A DNA stretch of 64,000 bases from Chromobotia macracanthus. Taxonomy: Eukaryota > Chordata > Actinopteri > Cypriniformes > Botiidae. The position numbers and the translations under genes were made by a program. The notes under the pieces are model-generated. The model ran no database searches. It was not told where the DNA came from and worked only from the letters and a program-made list of their open reading frames with translations. Positions 61,401 through 64,000 of this stretch are shown here, piece after piece (within the stretch, counting starts at the first letter, position 1; every line of letters begins with the position of its first letter). The stretch covers positions 3,162,001 through 3,226,000 of the forward strand of contig JAZGTH010000072.1 of NCBI GenBank assembly GCA_036877525.1, given 5' to 3'.

Positions 61401-62863
61401 GGTTTAAGATACAGTTTAAATTAAAATGTCCTCAGAAACTCTTAAGAAGATGTGAGAGTAATTGGGTTTTTTCCACAGGAGAAACATCTGAAAAGCTGCA
61501 GAATTGATCATTTATTCTCAGTTTAATCTAAATGTTTTCAAGGACAAACAAATCAAGATATAACAAAGACCTACTTCTTTTTTGTTTTCTGCAGGCACTT
61601 TGTAAAATTATAACATGTCAGCCCTTCATGTAACATGTAATTCTAGTGGACACAGATCTGGGAAGTAGTAAAAAAAACTTAATTTGCTCTATTTAATGCC
61701 ATTGTCGTCTAGCAGAAACATTATTAGTGAAACATCTTTCCTGTGGGTTCTCCATAACTGTTATCAAACTCTTTCTCTGTCCCCAGATGAGACAAGTTTG
61801 ACCCCTCCTCCCAGCCTTTCTCCAGCCATGCAGGTGCCAGCCCCAAAAGAAACCCCTGGAGGAGTTGCTTCCATGGGACACGACTTCCTAGAATCAGTCC
61901 TGTCTCATAAGGACCAGTTGTTGGCTCAGAAGGGTGTTACTCTTCCTAGTGGTTTACCCCCTCGTCTGGTGCCCATGTTGGGGAAGGGATTGGGGGCTAG
62001 TGCAGAGGCCCTCCCCCTGGACCAGCCCCTTCTGAGGAAGGTCCTCCCCGCCCACAGCGGCACCACCCACCCCAGTTTACCTCCAGCCTATGACCTCCCC
62101 ACTGAACCCCCAGAAGCCGTGGCAACACCGAGCTGGGACAACGATGACCCAACCATACGTCCTGATGCTGGTTCTGAGCGTTCAGTCAGTGCTGCGGTTC
62201 CCACCACTGTGAATACTGAGGCAGCGTCTGGCCACCTTACTTCAGGTAACAGAATTTAGAGGAAACTGAATGTTAGCCACAAAAAAGTTTAAATGTCACT
62301 TACCGTGTAAAATGACTGTAGGTCAACAAGTTGCTGAGCTTTTGGTTGCCTGTAGGTTCCTGCTGTATCTGACTGCGGTAATTAACTGTATCAGATGGCA
62401 GATCACATGATCTTCACTGTCTGCACTCCCATTGGTAGTTGCCATATTATGTCACTGCTCATCTTCATAAATTTGCAAGCTGCATCATAAAATTACAAGG
62501 TGTCTATTATGCTTTCTTTCGTAAGGGAAAAGTATATCTAGATAACACAATGTAGATTTTTCTTTAACTCCTCGCTGTTGTTGTGTTTACCTTTTCGAAT
62601 CTCATTTTTAGACTGTTTTTCCACACCCAGCGTGCGTCTTTCATTTTGCTGTTTTTATCTGGAGACGAGCAGTGCTGAGACAGTGTGAGATTTTAATGTG
62701 GTCCGTCTGACATTTTCCTCCAGCCGTCACAAGCTGCAGGGTCAATTTCACTGATCCAGAGGGCTACATTGATTCTTCCGATGATCCGCCCCTTCCGGAG
62801 GCAGCATTCCTGCAGTGCACATATACAGTGACCGTCTACACGGGCTATGGCGTGGAGCTACAG
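43487..62863 (+). CDS. sez6l: Seizure 6-like protein, 5' part (exons 1-3; gene continues past window)
   Basis: Exon 1 (43487-43568) encodes an N-terminal signal peptide: MLRVRGDALFVGLVLWMGIV, then RGQITTQ, with a hydrophobic core and probable cleavage before Q. Exon 2 (61787-62245) encodes a Pro/Ser/Thr-rich extracellular linker of about 153 residues, likely O-glycosylated. Exon 3 (62724-62863) opens the first CUB domain, with CRVNFTDPEGYIDSSD and CTYTVTVYTGYGVELQ, very close to human SEZ6L. Joins are in phase (1 and 1) and exon 3 ends in phase 0. Family knowledge: SEZ6 proteins are type I neuronal membrane proteins with CUB and sushi repeats that act in dendrite and synapse development and complement control. 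The rest of the CUB/sushi array, the transmembrane segment and the tail lie beyond 64000. SEZ6L rather than SEZ6 is preferred because of the myo18b neighbour; the sequence alone would also allow SEZ6. Confidence 0.88.
45322..45574. repeat. ACTCTTAAAAA-type MITE (sez6l intron 1)
   Basis: Shares the AACCTTTATGATGCCATTC, GGTTCTTTAGAACC-like and TTCTTCTATGGCATTG blocks with 8237-8500 and ends TTTTTTTAAGAGTGTA. Confidence 0.65.
47636..47735. repeat. TAGCAACC-type interspersed repeat
   Basis: AACCACCCAGGACACCTTAG and CCCTGGCAACCAGCCATTAC repeat in related form at 61212-61330 and, reversed, near 33768-33850. Confidence 0.55.
48186..48430. repeat. TAAAGCTGCA-family element (sez6l intron 1)
   Basis: TAAAGCTGCATTTGCAAC start, AACAGAGATGGCGGTAGAG block and GATTGCAGCTAAA end. 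Confidence 0.7.
49490..49808. repeat. CCCAGCTAACA-family MITE
   Basis: Starts CCAGCTAACAATTTTAGG and ends GGGAACGTTCCTTGGTAGCTG; in sez6l intron 1. Confidence 0.75.
49855..50035. repeat. ACCATGGTA-type repeat, diverged
   Basis: AATCATGGTTTTATCATGGTAC and GATGGTACCATAGTC echo the block at 56200-56660. Confidence 0.45.
51297..51609. repeat. CCCAGCTAACA-family MITE
   Basis: Recognised by CAACAATTTTAGATTGTACG at the left and GAATGTTGCCTGTTAGCTG at the right. Confidence 0.7.
52451..52545. repeat. TAAAGCTGCA-family element, fragment, inverted
   Basis: TTAAAGCTGCAGTCCGTAAC followed by CCACCATCTCTGTTTGAAAC, the reverse complement of the right end of other copies. Confidence 0.6.
53145..53420. repeat. 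CTCTGTCTTT pyrimidine minisatellite
   Basis: Alternating CTCTCTCTGTCT and AACTCTTTGTCTTT words with units of roughly 50 bp, in sez6l intron 1. A simple TC run is at 54609-54645. Confidence 0.75.
53727..54007. repeat. CCCAGCTAACA-family MITE, diverged
   Basis: AACAGGGAACATTCTCAGAG at the left and CCTAAAATTGTTATTAGGG at the right, with degraded ends. Confidence 0.65.
54971..55196. repeat. CCCAGCTAACA-family MITE, shortened
   Basis: GTTAACAATGTTGGGTTGTAAG at the left and CATTCCCTGTTAGCTGGG at the right; 226 bp, lacking part of the interior. Confidence 0.65.
56200..56660. repeat. ACCATGGTA-rich repeat block
   Basis: Many palindromic TACCATGGTA-like words on both strands (for example ATACCATGGTAG, ATTACCATGGTAG). 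Similar but weaker sequence is at 49855-50035. Confidence 0.55.
57436..57827. repeat. CCCAGCTAACA-family MITE, with internal insertion
   Basis: CCAGCTTTTTAGGTTGTAGG at the left and GTTCTCTGTTAGTTGGG at the right. At 392 bp it is longer than the reference copy, with AT-rich extra sequence inside. Confidence 0.65.
59209..59387. repeat. TAAAGCTGCA-family element, inverted
   Basis: TAAAGCTGCAATCTGAAGC then CGCCATCTCTGTTTGAAAC, and ACATTGTAGCTTTA at the right end; contains an ATA run. Confidence 0.65.
60624..60813. repeat. CCCAGCTAACA-family MITE, internally deleted
   Basis: CCCAACTAACAGGGAATG start and AACCTAAAATTGTTAG end, 190 bp. Confidence 0.65.
61212..61330. repeat. TAGCAACC-type interspersed repeat
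   Basis: Runs of AGCAACCACC words and ACACCCTGGCAACCAGCTAT, matching the copy at 47636-47735. Confidence 0.55.
62246..62723 (+). other. sez6l: sez6l intron 2
   Basis: 478-base intron with a GTAACA donor and a TTTTCCTCCAG acceptor. No repeat or other element was recognised. Confidence 0.75.
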
Positions 62864-64000
62864 GTATTGCATTGCTAACAATTTTAGGTTGTAAGAACGT
62901 TATCCTAATGTTTCCATTATATATAAAAAATGTTAATGTTATTTTGAAAGTTCTACGAATGTTTAAAACGCCCAGTTTTCAAGACATGGTTTTAACGTTG
63001 TTGCTTTTTTATATGAATGTCATTGAATGTCATTCAATTTTTTTTAATACTGTAACATTTCTAAAAAATTCCACTAAGAACTTAAGAACAACATTTTTGA
63101 CACATGATATTTCATGTTAAAATCGTTCTAATATCGTTACTGCAAGAACGTGTCTGTTTTATATTTTCACCCTTCATCATCTGAATAAAAGGTTGCGCCT
63201 GTTGCTTCTTCACAACACAAGAGCAGCTAGACTAGCTGCAGAATGGGCACCTGTTAATGCATGAATCAGTGATCTGTTAACAGACTGTGTAATCGAGCAA
63301 ATAACCAGCCGCAGAATACCGACCACAGCATGCGACCCAAAGGGAGTTATCTGGAAATGCAATCTGCTGCCTAACAAGCTTTTTCTGCAATGCAATCTCA
63401 TTTCCCCTGTGCCTTGCACATTTTCCTGACATGCTCAGATATGGGTGAGAGCCCCGGGCCCAGTCGCAGGTGCCCTCTAGTGGCAGATACTGTAGTTTCT
63501 TGCATCTAATTACCGGCGTTAAATGCTCCAGGCCAGCTGCAGTATTTTCCCAGAGAGCCGGAGTCACGCAGGCAGATGTTAATGAGAAAACAGGAGCTCG
63601 GTGGAGCCTCGTAATCCCATGTCCACATCCGCTGTCTCTCTGCGGATGATTCACGGCCGAGACATAATCTCTAATGACTGCTCTAATCCACAGCCATAGG
63701 CCTGCTGTTAGACTGTGTGAAATGTTCCTTCTCGAGGGATTAAAACACTCCCAATTAATTCAGTATGTGTACACACACTGTCCTCATAGACTGGACCGGA
63801 TACAGATCAGGTAATCTGTGCTGCCCATGATATGCTTTAAAGAAAACAAATACAAATACAGTGTCTCACTGTATTCTGTATGATAGTTTCATTATAATTA
63901 ATTCAATACAAACATTTAAAAAGAAGTATATCACCACATTACATCCTTAAATTCAACATTAATAGTACTGTACTGTACTACACTATACTGTATTGTATTG
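62864..64000 (+). other. sez6l: sez6l intron 3 (left part)
   Basis: Starts with the donor GTATTG and then almost at once a CCCAGCTAACA-family element (62871-63153). The remainder to the window edge is unique sequence without a recognisable exon; the next CUB exon must lie to the right. Confidence 0.7.
62871..63153. repeat. CCCAGCTAACA-family MITE beside sez6l exon 3
   Basis: Starts GCTAACAATTTTAGGTTG only seven bases after the exon 3 donor junction; the right end is lost after ACTGCAAGAACG. Confidence 0.7.

Larger units (their letters stand above)
43569..61786 (+). other. sez6l: sez6l intron 1 (18.2 kb)
   Basis: Large first intron with no coding exon recognised on either strand. The first 0.8 kb is CpG-rich. 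The rest holds CCCAGCTAACA elements (49490, 51297, 53727, 54971, 57436, 60624), TAAAGCTGCA elements (48186, 52451, 59209), an ACTCTTAAAAA-type element (about 45322-45574), ACCATGGTA-rich repeats (49855-50035, 56200-56660), TAGCAACC-rich repeats (47636-47735, 61212-61330) and pyrimidine arrays (53145-53420, 54609-54645). Stretches between repeats (for example 48480-49480, 50040-51290, 55700-56090) look unique and could carry enhancers, but nothing in them identifies a function. Confidence 0.7.

Noticed and set aside
1..64000. tRNA, rRNA, autonomous transposase or viral genes
   Set aside because: I looked for cloverleaf A/B boxes, transposase or reverse-transcriptase motifs and found none I could support.

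Overview
This is vertebrate nuclear DNA. It has multi-exon genes with GT-AG introns, long microsatellites and many short inverted-repeat DNA elements. The style of the miniature elements, together with the gene content, points to a teleost, probably a cypriniform (carp/zebrafish group); the species cannot be named from the sequence alone. No searches were run. Gene identities rest on reading the conceptual exons and on knowledge of the protein families.

Three genes can be supported. (1) An essentially complete unconventional myosin XVIIIB gene (myo18b) lies on the + strand. Its coding region runs from 5539 to 35800 in 42 exons and encodes about 2,137 residues: a short proline-rich N-terminal extension, a degenerate myosin motor, an IQ-like neck, a long coiled coil and a serine-rich tail. 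Positions 1-5441 are upstream or 5' untranslated sequence. (2) A compact nucleoplasmin-family gene (npm2-like) lies on the - strand at 36973-38126, tail-to-tail with myo18b. It has a nucleoplasmin core, an acidic tract and a bipartite nuclear localisation signal. (3) The 5' end of a SEZ6-family gene, best called sez6l, lies on the + strand: a signal-peptide exon at 43487, an 18.2-kb first intron, a Pro/Ser/Thr-rich exon at 61787 and the first exon of a CUB domain at 62724. The gene runs off the right edge.

The order myo18b then sez6l, in the same orientation, matches human MYO18B-SEZ6L on chromosome 22. It also parallels MYO18A-SEZ6 on chromosome 17, so this is an old linked pair. The nucleoplasmin gene sits between them on the opposite strand.

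The rest is intron or intergenic sequence filled with miniature inverted-repeat elements of several families (about thirteen copies of one with CCCAGCTAACA ends, seven of one with TAAAGCTGCAAT ends, plus smaller families) and large simple-sequence arrays. Several arrays lie directly against myo18b splice sites. No bacterial-type operons, CRISPR arrays, rRNA or tRNA genes were seen. The three genes are not a pathway: myo18b is a sarcomere gene, npm2 an egg chromatin chaperone and sez6l a neuronal membrane protein.
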